A stretch of 6,775 nucleotides of DNA from Rikenellaceae bacterium (GCA_020859745.1 JAJBVQ010000033.1:1-6775), one strand, 5' to 3'; numbered from the stretch's first letter, positions 1-6,067 are shown. The notes: generated by a model not told the origin, from the sequence alone. A program made the numbers and translations.

Positions 1-53
1 TTTGTTCACAAAGAGAACAGTACCCTCAAACGGGTAGAGATAAAAACGAACGA

Positions 54-1697
54 TTAATCTTCTTTTTTGATGATATCGCGCAGCGGGATCGCCTGGAACG
101 CCATTTGCGACACACTGCTTTCGTAGAGGATGCCCACCGTTTGCGGGTCGATCATCGTCAGGCAGGAGTAGCCCCAGCCCGGCTCCTCGTCCAGCAGCAG
201 CTCATTCTGCGGCAGCCACGTTATGCCATTGTCCAGACTCGCCTTGATCGTGATCCGGGAGCGCGTTTTGGTCGTGTCCGGATTCGAAAACAGAAGAATA
301 TCCTTACCCAAAACATTCTCCGCCGCAGGCACTTTAATCAGGCTAGCCATGCAGACCGGTTCGCGCAGCGCCTTGCGCGAAGTCGGGTGCTCCTCCCACG
401 TGCGGCCCATGTCGCGCGTTAGGCAGATCGCACGGCTGTCCCCCTCGTTCCGGCGCATGTTCAGCATCAGCACCCCCGGCTCCAGCTCCACCACCTGCGC
501 CTCCGTCGTATTTCTGAACGCCGGCGCGCCGATCGTCCACGTCCGGCCGTTGTCCCGGCTCCAGACGATCGAAGCGAACGGCATGTGCGTCGAATCCGTC
601 CACTGGATCGGGAACACCAGCGTGCTGTCCTGCATCACGATGCCCCGACCCGGCCCTTGCAGGATCAGGTGCCACGACGGATTCTTGATCTGCGCCGTGA
701 TGTTCGCCGGCTCCGACCACGTCAGCCCGTCATCGTCGCTGTGCACCAGCAACACCTGTCCCGTCTGTTCTTCCGGCGTCATGGCATCGTTGCGCGAAGC
801 CCACCAGCCCCGGCCGCCGCCCATGCCGTGGTTCCACAGCGCCATCACCCACACACGACCGCGCAGGGGATCCACCAGAATGGACGGGTCCCCCACCCCG
901 TTCTGCGAGTGCGGCAGCGAACCGTACGAAGTCATGTCCATGATCTTTTTCATCGGCTCCCACGTTTTTCCCCCGTCCGTGCTGCGGCTCAAGCCCACCT
1001 GCACATCCTCCTGCAAGTCGATATTATTCTGGTTGCGTACGTCATAGACCCCCAGCAGCGTCCCCGCCGGCGTGGTCGCCAGCCCCGGAATGCGGTAGGT
1101 GTGCACCCCGTCATCCCCCGCCGTGCGCACCGACACCGCCGGACGATGGCCGTCCGCCTTGTGGTTGCGGTTCAGCTGTGCGAAGCGTCCCCCGTCGAAA
1201 GCCACCTTCGAAACCGTCGGTGCGAACTTGAAAGTCAGGGGCGTATCCTCCGCGATCGAGAGGCTGATATAGAAGTAGTTGGTCCACGGAAAGAGCTTCT
1301 GGTCGAAATTCAGCGTCATCGAGCGCGCCGCCACCGTGTCCTCCGCCAGCTTCACCGCATAGGCCGGATTATCGTAAACGGTCTGTCCACCGCCGTACTC
1401 CCCCATGCCGTGGGCCAGTCCCGACGAAGCCGTCCGGGAGCCCAGCATCGAGGTGGTACCGGTATAGAAAATACGCACCGCCTTGATATACGGCAGGTCT
1501 TTTTCCGGGAAATCGACCGTCACGCTGGTCATCCGCTCCCCGTTCAGGGTGGGCGTCACGCGCAGGTCGAACACGATGTTGTTGGCCCGCCCCACGACCA
1601 CCGGAACGGTCGGCTCGTGGACGAAAACGGTCTGCGCACGAGCCGCCGTAAAGGCGATCATCGCGGCCAACAGGCAAATCGAAAATATTTTTTTCAT
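54..1697 (-). CDS. nanH: Secreted exo-alpha-sialidase (neuraminidase, GH33)
   Basis: The 547-aa product should release terminal sialic acids from host glycoconjugates such as mucin. Residues 1-21 are a signal peptide ending in ARA before Gln22; no lipobox cysteine follows, so it is probably periplasmic or secreted. Residues about 25-180 form the beta-rich N-terminal domain that precedes the catalytic propeller in Bacteroides sialidases. The propeller shows YRIP at 201-204 (first triad arginine, R202), a likely acid/base Asp219, Glu399, R415 or R416, R479 or R481, and the likely nucleophile Tyr510 with its partner Glu399. Five Asp boxes (SxDxGxTW type) lie at 239-246, 320-327, 380-387, 427-434 (Thr for the first Ser) and 487-494. 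The length matches the family. The gene follows the nitroreductase by 41 nt on the same strand; no convincing promoter was seen in that gap, so co-transcription is plausible. The catalytic assignments rest on motif position, not structure. Confidence 0.95.
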   Translation of the reverse strand: MKKIFSICLLAAMIAFTAARAQTVFVHEPTVPVVVGRANNIVFDLRVTPTLNGERMTSVTVDFPEKDLPYIKAVRIFYTGTTSMLGSRTASSGLAHGMGEYGGGQTVYDNPAYAVKLAEDTVAARSMTLNFDQKLFPWTNYFYISLSIAEDTPLTFKFAPTVSKVAFDGGRFAQLNRNHKADGHRPAVSVRTAGDDGVHTYRIPGLATTPAGTLLGVYDVRNQNNIDLQEDVQVGLSRSTDGGKTWEPMKKIMDMTSYGSLPHSQNGVGDPSILVDPLRGRVWVMALWNHGMGGGRGWWASRNDAMTPEEQTGQVLLVHSDDDGLTWSEPANITAQIKNPSWHLILQGPGRGIVMQDSTLVFPIQWTDSTHMPFASIVWSRDNGRTWTIGAPAFRNTTEAQVVELEPGVLMLNMRRNEGDSRAICLTRDMGRTWEEHPTSRKALREPVCMASLIKVPAAENVLGKDILLFSNPDTTKTRSRITIKASLDNGITWLPQNELLLDEEPGWGYSCLTMIDPQTVGILYESSVSQMAFQAIPLRDIIKKED

Positions 1698-1738
1698 AAA
1701 AGGTCGGGTATAGGTTAGAAAGGTAATAAGACGTCGGA

Positions 1739-2512
1739 TTATTCCGTTTCGGCAAGTTCGAACTCGAACATCCCCTGATCCCGCAAGACATCGAGATAGG
1801 CTTTCGAAAAACGGAGATTGTCGGCCTTGGTGTAGCGTCGTTCGGTAAAGATCCGTGCCAGATTCGGCAAATCATTGGCTTTCAGCAACTCTTGCGTCTC
1901 CTCCGAAGCCTCGCGCGCCGCCCACACCTCGTCGATCCACTCCGGCGTGTAGTCCTGATAGGTCTCGCGATGCACCACCGCCTCCAGCGGCAGGCGGTCG
2001 GTCAGCGGCGGCAGCGGCTCCGCCGGGTAGCCCACCGCCACGGTCGTGACCGGCACCACTCCTTTCGGCAAGTGCAAAATCCGCACGATATCCGCCGCAT
2101 TATAAGTCGTCGTGCCGAGATAGCATATCCCCAGCCCGTTGGCCTCCGCCTCCAGCGAGAAGTTCTGCGAAGCCAGCAACGCGTCAATGGCCGCGTTCAC
2201 GAACCATTGCAGGTTGCCGTAGCCCGGCTCGGCCCCCCGCTGCCCGCACCACAGCGAGAACCGGTGCACGTCGGCGCAAAAGGTGACCAAAGCCCCCGCC
2301 GTGACCGCTGCGGGCTGGCCGAAATGGCACGGCCCCAGCTCCGCGAAAACCGGCCCCCCGGCATGGGTAACGACGATGCTGTAAAGCTGCATATTCCCCA
2401 CCGTCGAAGCCCGCGCGGCGGCAGCCAGCAGTTCGGTCATCAACGGGTCGGGAATCGTCCGCCCCGGCTCGAACTGACGCACGGAACGGTGGTTTTGTAT
2501 CGTTGGTATCAT
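1739..2512 (-). CDS. NfsA-like FMN-dependent nitroreductase / NAD(P)H oxidoreductase
   Basis: This 257-aa cytosolic flavoprotein belongs to the nitroreductase fold, nearest in layout to the NfsA/FRP branch, which reduces nitro-aromatics, quinones or flavins with NAD(P)H. Visible features are the N-terminal FMN-phosphate motif HRSVRQF (8-14), STVGNMQ (36-42), the long core helix plus strand with SQNFSLEAEANGLGICYLG (115-133), and VGYPAE (160-165), which closes the FMN site. A charged C-terminal extension (about 190-257, with ERRYTKADN at 224-232) is typical of the NfsA branch. The start ATG at 2512 lies 6 nt after a TATCTTTG -7 box, so the transcript would have almost no leader. The true substrate cannot be read from sequence. 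The sialidase gene downstream has no obvious functional link to it. Confidence 0.9.
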   Translation of the reverse strand: MIPTIQNHRSVRQFEPGRTIPDPLMTELLAAAARASTVGNMQLYSIVVTHAGGPVFAELGPCHFGQPAAVTAGALVTFCADVHRFSLWCGQRGAEPGYGNLQWFVNAAIDALLASQNFSLEAEANGLGICYLGTTTYNAADIVRILHLPKGVVPVTTVAVGYPAEPLPPLTDRLPLEAVVHRETYQDYTPEWIDEVWAAREASEETQELLKANDLPNLARIFTERRYTKADNLRFSKAYLDVLRDQGMFEFELAETE

Positions 2513-2518
2513 AGATTA

Positions 2519-2549
2519 CAAAGATAACGAAAGCCGAATGCAATCCAAA
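2519..2549 (-). promoter_or_regulatory. Bacteroidota-type promoter for the nitroreductase gene
   Basis: Read on the minus strand, TTTG (2549-2546) is followed after 19 nt by TATCTTTG (2526-2519), a full match to the TTG / TAnnTTTG consensus. Transcription should begin about 3-7 nt past the box, at roughly 2516-2512, next to the ATG at 2512. The leader would therefore be 0-4 nt. Confidence 0.75.
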
Positions 2550-2575
2550 TGTGTCCGGAGTTGCCGGGGCGCATC

Positions 2576-2605
2576 TTGCGGTATGTAAATATAGAATTAT
2601 ATTTG
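2576..2605 (+). promoter_or_regulatory. Bacteroidota-type promoter for dapF
   Basis: TTG at 2576-2578 is followed after 19 nt by TATATTTG at 2598-2605, again a full consensus match. The expected transcription start is about 2608-2612, which overlaps the first two ATG codons of dapF (2608 and 2611). It is divergent from the nitroreductase promoter; the two -33 elements are 26 nt apart. Confidence 0.75.
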
Positions 2606-2610
2606 CGATG

Positions 2611-3408
2611 ATGAAAAAAATGAGCTTCTCCAAGTACCAGGGCGCGGGCAACGATTTCGTGCTGGTCGACGCCCGGACGGGCGATCCGGGCTTCACGCGC
2701 GAGGAGGTTCGTCAGCTGTGCGACCGGCGCTTCGGCATCGGCGCCGACGGGCTGATGACCCTCGAACGCGACCCGGCGGGAACCGATTTCTACATGCGCT
2801 ACTACAACTCGGACGGCGGCGAATCCACCATGTGCGGCAACGGGGGCCGGTGCATCGCCCTGTTCGCCGCCCACCTGGGGATCGGGGGAGCCGTCAAGCG
2901 GTTCAACAGCAGCGACGGGTTCCACGAAGCGGAACTGCTGCCCGACGGCCTGATCCGGCTGCGGATGATCGACGTGAAAGGGGTCGAGCCGCTGGCCGGC
3001 GGCCACTCGTGGTTCGTCTTCACCGGGTCGCCGCACTACGTGGAATTCACGGACGACGTGTCGGCGGTCGATGTGGCCGCGCGCGGCGCGGAGATACGCC
3101 GCAGGCCGGAGTTCGCCGCGATGGGCGGCACGAACGTCAATTTCGTGCAGGTACAGGGGCCGGGGCGCATCGCGGTGCGGACGTTCGAACGGGGGGTCGA
3201 GGCCGAAACACTGGCCTGCGGCACGGGGGTGACGGCGGCGGCGCTGGTTACGCACCGTATTTTGCAACCGGAGTGCCGCGACTTCGCGGTGCAGGCCATG
3301 GGCGGAGAGCTTGGCGTGAAGTTTGCAACGATCCCGAACGGCGGCTTTGCCGAAGTGTTCCTCACCGGGCCTGCCCAGCGGGTCTTTACGGGCGGGATCG
3401 AATGGTGA
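2611..3408 (+). CDS. dapF: Diaminopimelate epimerase
   Basis: DapF interconverts LL- and meso-diaminopimelate without a cofactor in the cytosol, feeding lysine and peptidoglycan synthesis. Numbering from the ATG at 2620, the protein begins MSFSKYQGAGNDF, the family's hallmark N-terminus. The two catalytic cysteines are C72 in the MCGNGGRC motif (71-78) and C200 in ACGTG. FGIGADG at 38-44 and YNSDGGES at 62-69 are further conserved elements. Length is 262-266 aa, slightly short but complete. An upstream in-frame ATG at 2551 lies before the promoter and is rejected. ATGs at 2608, 2611 and 2620 are all possible; 2611 is chosen because the predicted transcript starts at about 2608-2612, while family alignment would also fit 2620. 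No other lysine gene is adjacent. Confidence 0.95.
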   Translation: MKKMSFSKYQGAGNDFVLVDARTGDPGFTREEVRQLCDRRFGIGADGLMTLERDPAGTDFYMRYYNSDGGESTMCGNGGRCIALFAAHLGIGGAVKRFNSSDGFHEAELLPDGLIRLRMIDVKGVEPLAGGHSWFVFTGSPHYVEFTDDVSAVDVAARGAEIRRRPEFAAMGGTNVNFVQVQGPGRIAVRTFERGVEAETLACGTGVTAAALVTHRILQPECRDFAVQAMGGELGVKFATIPNGGFAEVFLTGPAQRVFTGGIEW

Positions 3409-3484
3409 GCCGGGGCCGGAAGGGCCGCGACCGCGGGGGAACACCGAAAAATACACCGCCCGGCGTGCGAATTGAAAAAAATCG

Positions 3485-3492
3485 TATAATTG
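3485..3492 (+). promoter_or_regulatory. Possible -7 box before the small charged-protein gene
   Basis: TATAATTG matches TAnnTTTG at seven of eight positions and sits 38 nt before the ATG at 3531. No TTG is found at the usual 19-nt distance, so this is weak. Read-through from dapF is the alternative, since no clear terminator lies between 3409 and 3530. Confidence 0.3.
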
Positions 3493-3530
3493 CAACGTAT
3501 AACCTTTCCTATTATCAGTAGTTCAATCGT

Positions 3531-3746
3531 ATGAAATCGACCAAAGATTTCCGGGCTTCCGGGGGCGAAGAGACGACCCGCAAGGCCACCAAGCTCGACC
3601 CCATCCGCAAGAGCGGCAAAGAGCGCCACACCCTCTACAAGTCGCTGGACGAGGAGGAGGACGACGAATTGCTGGCCCTGCGCAAGCGGGAGTCCGCGCT
3701 GGATTACCTGGACGACGGCGACGAAGAGGACGAGGAGGCCTTGTAG
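3531..3746 (+). CDS. Small highly charged hypothetical protein (71 aa)
   Basis: I do not recognise a named family. The protein is bipartite: residues 1-37 are basic and polar (KSTKDFR, TTRKATKLDPIRKSGKERH), followed by acidic runs at 40-46 (DEEEDDE) and 62-69 (DGDEEDEE) that flank a short basic patch RKRES at 51-55. There is no signal peptide, membrane segment or cysteine, so it should be cytosolic, and the composition suggests partial disorder. It has good start context and its own terminator. High GC and codon use match the neighbours, which supports real coding. The charge pattern would suit binding to nucleic acid, ribosomes or a basic partner, but that is speculation. Similar small charged proteins seem to exist in other Bacteroidales; I cannot verify this here. 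Confidence 0.75.
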   Translation: MKSTKDFRASGGEETTRKATKLDPIRKSGKERHTLYKSLDEEEDDELLALRKRESALDYLDDGDEEDEEAL

Positions 3747-3774
3747 CCCGTTCCGCCCCACGCGATAGCAACCG

Positions 3775-3811
3775 ACCCTGCGGCATCGTCCGGCGATGAC
3801 GGCAGGGTTTT
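3775..3811 (+). terminator. Rho-independent terminator after the small charged-protein gene
   Basis: ACCCTGC (3775-3781) pairs with GCAGGGT (3802-3808). Inside, CATCG (3784-3788) pairs with CGATG (3794-3798) around a 5-nt loop, and TTTT follows. A second small hairpin, TTCCCG / CGGGAA with a 3-nt loop, follows at 3815-3829 and could serve minus-strand transcripts. Confidence 0.75.
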
Positions 3812-3944
3812 CCATTCCCGTTCCGGGAAAAACCGAAAAATGCCGGTACATTTACCGACTCATAAAAAGCCTTTGCCGGATCTTCACGCCCGACCGGGCC
3901 GAACCGGCGCCGGGCTTCGAACCTTTCAAAACAACAGCCTCAAC

Positions 3945-4760
3945 ATGGAAAAATTCGTTATGGCCGGCGGCACGCCGGTGCGCTACGCCGACGCGGGCAA
4001 GGGGACGCAGGCCGTCCTGCTGCTGCACGGCTACCTGGAATCCATCGAAGTGTGGGACGATTTCGCCGGGGAGCTGGGGAAAAATTACCGCGTGATCCGG
4101 GTCGACCTGCCGGGCCACGGCTTTTCGGACTGGGGCGGCCGCGAGGTGGTCGGGATCGACTACATGGCCGACACGGCGGCGGCCGTGCTGGAGCTTGCCG
4201 GCGTGGAGCGGTGCACCGTGGTGGGGCACTCGATGGGGGGCTACGTGGCCCTCTCTTTGGCGGCGAACCACCCGGAGAAGGTTGAGGGGCTGGTGCTGTT
4301 CCACTCCTCGCCGAACGCCGACACGCCGGAGAAGGCGGCCAACCGCCAGCGCGAGATCGAGCTTATAGAGGCAGGCAAGAAGGAGATGCTGGCGAAGGTC
4401 AATCCCGGCCGGGGCTTTGCCGAGGCCAACCTGCGCCGCTGCGCCGAGGCGATCGAAGACCTGGCCGAACAGGTGATGCTCACCGAGGACGAGGCGATCG
4501 TGGCCGTGCTCAAAGGGATGTCGCAGCGCAAAGACCGCAACGAGGATATGCGCAGGCTGGGCATTCCGGAACTGATGATCTTCGGGCTGGGGGACAACTA
4601 CATTCCGGTGGCGGCGGCGGAGTCGATGGCGCTGGCGCAGCCGCAGGCGCGGGTGGCGTGGCTCGAAAACTCCGGGCACATGGGGTTCGTCGAACAGCCG
4701 CAGGAGTCGCTGGCGATCCTCGAAGATTTCCTCGCCGAAGTGGCCTCGAAGAACAAATAA
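3945..4760 (+). CDS. Alpha/beta-fold hydrolase
   Basis: This 271-aa cytosolic protein has a canonical alpha/beta hydrolase core. HGY at 28-30 supplies the oxyanion-hole region, DLPGHG is at 54-59, and the nucleophile elbow GHSMGG at 94-99 carries Ser96. The acid is most likely Asp217 in GLGDNYIP, and the base is His245 in SGHMGF. Residues about 121-200, rich in Lys, Glu and Arg, form the helical cap that sets substrate choice. The triad is complete, so an active esterase, lipase-like or C-C hydrolase is expected; the substrate cannot be inferred. I chose ATG 3945 (MEKFVMAGG) because the in-frame extension to 3840 reads as proline/arginine-rich non-coding sequence and begins only 29 nt past the upstream terminator. 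No Shine-Dalgarno is present. A one-off -7 box, TACATTTA at 3847-3854, is a weak promoter candidate. Confidence 0.92.
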   Translation: MEKFVMAGGTPVRYADAGKGTQAVLLLHGYLESIEVWDDFAGELGKNYRVIRVDLPGHGFSDWGGREVVGIDYMADTAAAVLELAGVERCTVVGHSMGGYVALSLAANHPEKVEGLVLFHSSPNADTPEKAANRQREIELIEAGKKEMLAKVNPGRGFAEANLRRCAEAIEDLAEQVMLTEDEAIVAVLKGMSQRKDRNEDMRRLGIPELMIFGLGDNYIPVAAAESMALAQPQARVAWLENSGHMGFVEQPQESLAILEDFLAEVASKNK

Positions 4761-4795
4761 AGGCGATTTAGGCGCATAACGGACTGTTTTTTTGC

Positions 4796-4803
4796 TACAT
4801 TTG
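4796..4803 (+). promoter_or_regulatory. -7 box for the lipoprotein gene
   Basis: TACATTTG is an exact TAnnTTTG match, 43 nt before the ATG at 4847, giving a leader of about 38-41 nt. No TTG is found 19-21 nt upstream. A small GGCC/GGCC hairpin is possible in the leader at about 4817-4832. Confidence 0.5.
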
Positions 4804-4846
4804 CCTCAGTAACCGGGCCTCTCGCGGGGCCGCAAATACCGTTTTT

Positions 4847-5443
4847 ATGAAGAAAAACATCTTTTCTCTGGCCGCCGTGGCCGCCTCGGCGCTGGCGCTG
4901 GCCTCGTGCGGGTCGAAACCCGCCGCCCCGACAACCGTGGATGGGGTGGTGCTGGACGCTTCGATGAACAATATCACGCTGGTCACCACGGCGGGCGACA
5001 CGCTGAACATCAGCACGATGAACGCCGATCCGGCGAAGGTTCCGGGGGTGCTGATCGACGATTCGGTGAAGCTGACTTATGCCGAGGTCGACACGGACGG
5101 GGTGAAGGTGAGGCAGGCGCAGGAGCTGACGGTGACGGCCCACTCGCCGTACTACTATATTCAAGGCGCGTGGGTGGAGTCCAACCCCATCGACTCGACG
5201 CAGGTGCAGGGGATGCAACTGAACCAGAACGGGACGGCTTCGTCTATCAACATGGCGACGCTGCAATTTAAAGCGTGGAACCTGACGACCCCGAACACGC
5301 TGATCCTGAACGCAACGAGCATCGGGAACGGCCAGACGACCGAGGGGGCGGACACGCTGACGATCGTGAAGCTGAATGCCGACTCGCTGGTGCTGGCCAA
5401 TAAGGGGGGATATGTGATGTGGCGTTTGGCGCGGCAGAAGTAG
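4847..5443 (+). CDS. Lipoprotein with C-terminal lipocalin-like domain
   Basis: The 198-aa product has a type II signal peptide: KK at 2-3, a hydrophobic stretch to 18, and the lipobox LASC with acylated Cys21. The residues after the cysteine (GSKPAAP) lack the acidic cluster that marks surface-exported Bacteroidota lipoproteins, so a periplasm-facing anchor is more likely. Residues about 30-97 form a small beta-rich domain (TVDGVVLDASMNNITLVT...). Residues about 105-196 resemble the Lipocalin_3-type domain of Bacteroidales lipoproteins: GAWVE at 107-111, VQGMQLNQNGTASSINMATL at 120-139, SIGNGQT at 158-164 and DTLTIVKLNADSLVL at 169-183. The ligand is unknown. It has its own -7 box upstream and a strong terminator downstream, so it is probably a single-gene unit. 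The family call is from remembered motif pattern, not a search. Confidence 0.85.
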   Translation: MKKNIFSLAAVAASALALASCGSKPAAPTTVDGVVLDASMNNITLVTTAGDTLNISTMNADPAKVPGVLIDDSVKLTYAEVDTDGVKVRQAQELTVTAHSPYYYIQGAWVESNPIDSTQVQGMQLNQNGTASSINMATLQFKAWNLTTPNTLILNATSIGNGQTTEGADTLTIVKLNADSLVLANKGGYVMWRLARQK

Positions 5444-5463
5444 CGGGTCTAAGGACTTTTACG

Positions 5464-5495
5464 CGGCCTCTTCCCGGTTCGGGAAGGGGCCGTTT
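5464..5495 (+). terminator. Strong terminator after the lipoprotein gene
   Basis: CGGCC (5464-5468) pairs with GGCCG (5488-5492) and TTCCCG (5471-5476) pairs with CGGGAA (5480-5485), with a small TC/GG internal mismatch and a GTT loop; TTT follows. It lies 21 nt after the stop codon. Confidence 0.8.
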
Positions 5496-5592
5496 CCGTA
5501 TTCCGGCGGCGAGGGCCGACCCGTTTTTGCGGGAGGTGCCCGCCGATAGCCGGGATGACCGAAAATAACGCCGTCGGGACGATCCGGGCGGC

Positions 5593-5617
5593 GACACGCA
5601 TTACGAAGTTTTGCGGG
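5593..5617 (+). repeat. 25-bp direct repeat, copy 1
   Basis: The 25 nt beginning GACACGCATTACGAAG and ending TTTTGCGGG are identical to 5703-5727. The copies are 110 bp apart, start to start. Here the copy leads directly into the second block of the repeat cluster. Confidence 0.9.
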
Positions 5618-5702
5618 AGTTATCTGCCGATTACCGAGATTAGCAAAACAAATATTATAATAGGAATCCCCGACATGATACAGTTCGGGGCGAAGCCGGC
5701 GG

Positions 5703-5727
5703 GACACGCATTACGAAGTTTTGCGGG
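5703..5727 (+). repeat. 25-bp direct repeat, copy 2
   Basis: Exact second copy of 5593-5617. It is enclosed by a 13-nt inverted repeat: CGGGGCGAAGCCG at 5686-5698 and its reverse complement at 5741-5753. The enclosed copy could therefore sit in the loop of a cruciform or RNA stem. Confidence 0.9.
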
Positions 5728-5832
5728 GCTCCGCTGGGGGCGGCTTCGCCCCGCACGGACTGCCGTCCGGTAAATCGCGCCCGCTTTCGCGATAGTTGCC
5801 CGCCCATAACCGGGATTTACCGAAACAAATGC

Positions 5833-5840
5833 TATATTTG
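5833..5840 (+). promoter_or_regulatory. -7 box for the 6S-like RNA
   Basis: TATATTTG is an exact TAnnTTTG match. It predicts transcription from about 5843-5847, just before the closing stem of the structured RNA (from 5859). No TTG is present at the usual -33 distance. The box lies in the small inverted repeat CAAAT(N5)ATTTG at 5826-5840. Confidence 0.55.
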
Positions 5841-5845
5841 CAAGA

Positions 5846-6001
5846 CATATCGAGCGTTCGACACAGAAGTACAACATCTAATTTGAGACGCTCAAGCCTG
5901 CAACGCTTCAGGAACGTGCCAAATACGGCACGGGTCTGGAGCTTTGCAGGCTTGGGTCGTTGTACACCTTGTGTCGGGAGTGACGGATTCCGTGCCTTTT
6001 T
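5846..6001 (+). ncRNA. ssrS: Structured rod-shaped RNA, candidate 6S RNA
   Basis: The transcript, about 155 nt, folds into one long rod. The closing stem pairs CGACACA (5859-5865) with TGTGTCG (5970-5976) and GTACAAC (5869-5875) with GTTGTAC (5959-5965), separated by a 3x4 internal loop. Then comes a lopsided bubble: 18 nt on the 5' side (5876-5893, holding a mini-hairpin GAG-ACG-CTC at 5885-5893) against 5 nt (5954-5958). The apical stem pairs AAGCCTGCAA (5894-5903) with TTGCAGGCTT (5944-5953), GCTTCAG (5905-5911) with CTGGAGC (5936-5942, one GU), and CGTGCC (5915-5920) with GGCACG (5927-5932) around a 6-nt loop. Closing stem, central bubble and apical stem are the 6S RNA plan, which mimics an open promoter and binds housekeeping RNA polymerase. 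The exact ends are inferred from the -7 box and U-tract. The conserved Bacteroidales-1 RNA motif is the main alternative label, and may be the same thing. The fold is well supported; the 6S identity is inference. Confidence 0.7.
5980..6001 (+). terminator. Terminator of the 6S-like RNA
   Basis: A short hairpin ACGG-ATT-CCGT (5983-5993), extendable by two pairs across a bulged G, is followed by GCC and TTTTT (5997-6001). The stem is short for a terminator, but the U-tract and position fit. Confidence 0.55.
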
Positions 6002-6024
6002 ATACAAGACCCGCACGGATTTGG

Positions 6025-6032
6025 TACCTTTG
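6025..6032 (+). promoter_or_regulatory. Possible -7 box for the VWA gene
   Basis: TACCTTTG matches TAnnTTTG exactly and lies where the first RNA copy reads GAGCTTTG. It would start a transcript near 6036, giving a leader of about 73 nt before the ATG at 6109. No clear -33 TTG is present. Confidence 0.4.
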
Positions 6033-6067
6033 GGGGTTCTGGGTGGTTGCTCTCCTGGTGTCGCATT

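Larger units (their letters stand above)
5524..5833. repeat. Intergenic repeat cluster: three diverged copies of a ~35-nt motif
   Basis: No credible gene lies between 5496 and 5832. Three related blocks occur at 5537-5570 (TGCCCGCCGATAGCCGGGAT...), 5620-5656 (TTATCTGCCGATTACCGAGA...) and 5796-5833 (TTGCCCGCCCATAACCGGGA...). Blocks two and three also share AAACAAAT at their ends, and blocks one and two are each preceded by TTTTGCGGGAG. The stretch also holds a CCCCGA/TCGGGG hairpin (5668-5690), a GGGGCG/CGCCCC hairpin (5737-5752) and a CGGAC/GTCCG hairpin (5756-5769). It resembles a decayed dispersed intergenic repeat family. The third block runs into the -7 box of the structured RNA. Confidence 0.65.

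Noticed and set aside
585..1718. Long open frame on the + strand opposite the sialidase gene (377 codons)
   Set aside because: Its translation is rich in Arg, His and Pro with no motif, as expected from the antisense of a GC-rich gene. The sialidase frame has full catalytic motifs.
2509..3495. Long minus-strand open frame (328 codons) across dapF
   Set aside because: It is antisense to dapF, low in complexity and without domain signals. It also crosses both divergent promoters.
3840..3944. N-terminal extension of the alpha/beta hydrolase from an upstream ATG
   Set aside because: The 35 extra residues look non-coding (Pro, Arg, His-rich), precede the hydrolase fold, and start 29 nt after a terminator.
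4779..4794. Terminator for the alpha/beta hydrolase at the T-run after its stop codon
   Set aside because: Seven Ts occur, but no stable hairpin precedes them; only a 3-bp stem can be drawn.
5593..5727. CRISPR array
   Set aside because: Only two exact repeats, separated by an 85-nt spacer that itself contains another repeat family, with no cas genes nearby.
5859..5976. Transposon terminal inverted repeats or a phase-variable invertible promoter
   Set aside because: The complementarity continues through nested segments almost to the centre and is interrupted by loops, as in an RNA rod. No transposase or site-specific recombinase is present.
5459..6016. Overlapping small minus-strand open frames in the repeat region, some with a hydrophobic tail
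   Set aside because: Similar peptide pieces recur because the DNA repeats recur. Hairpins and gaps drive the frames, and no start context or promoter supports translation.
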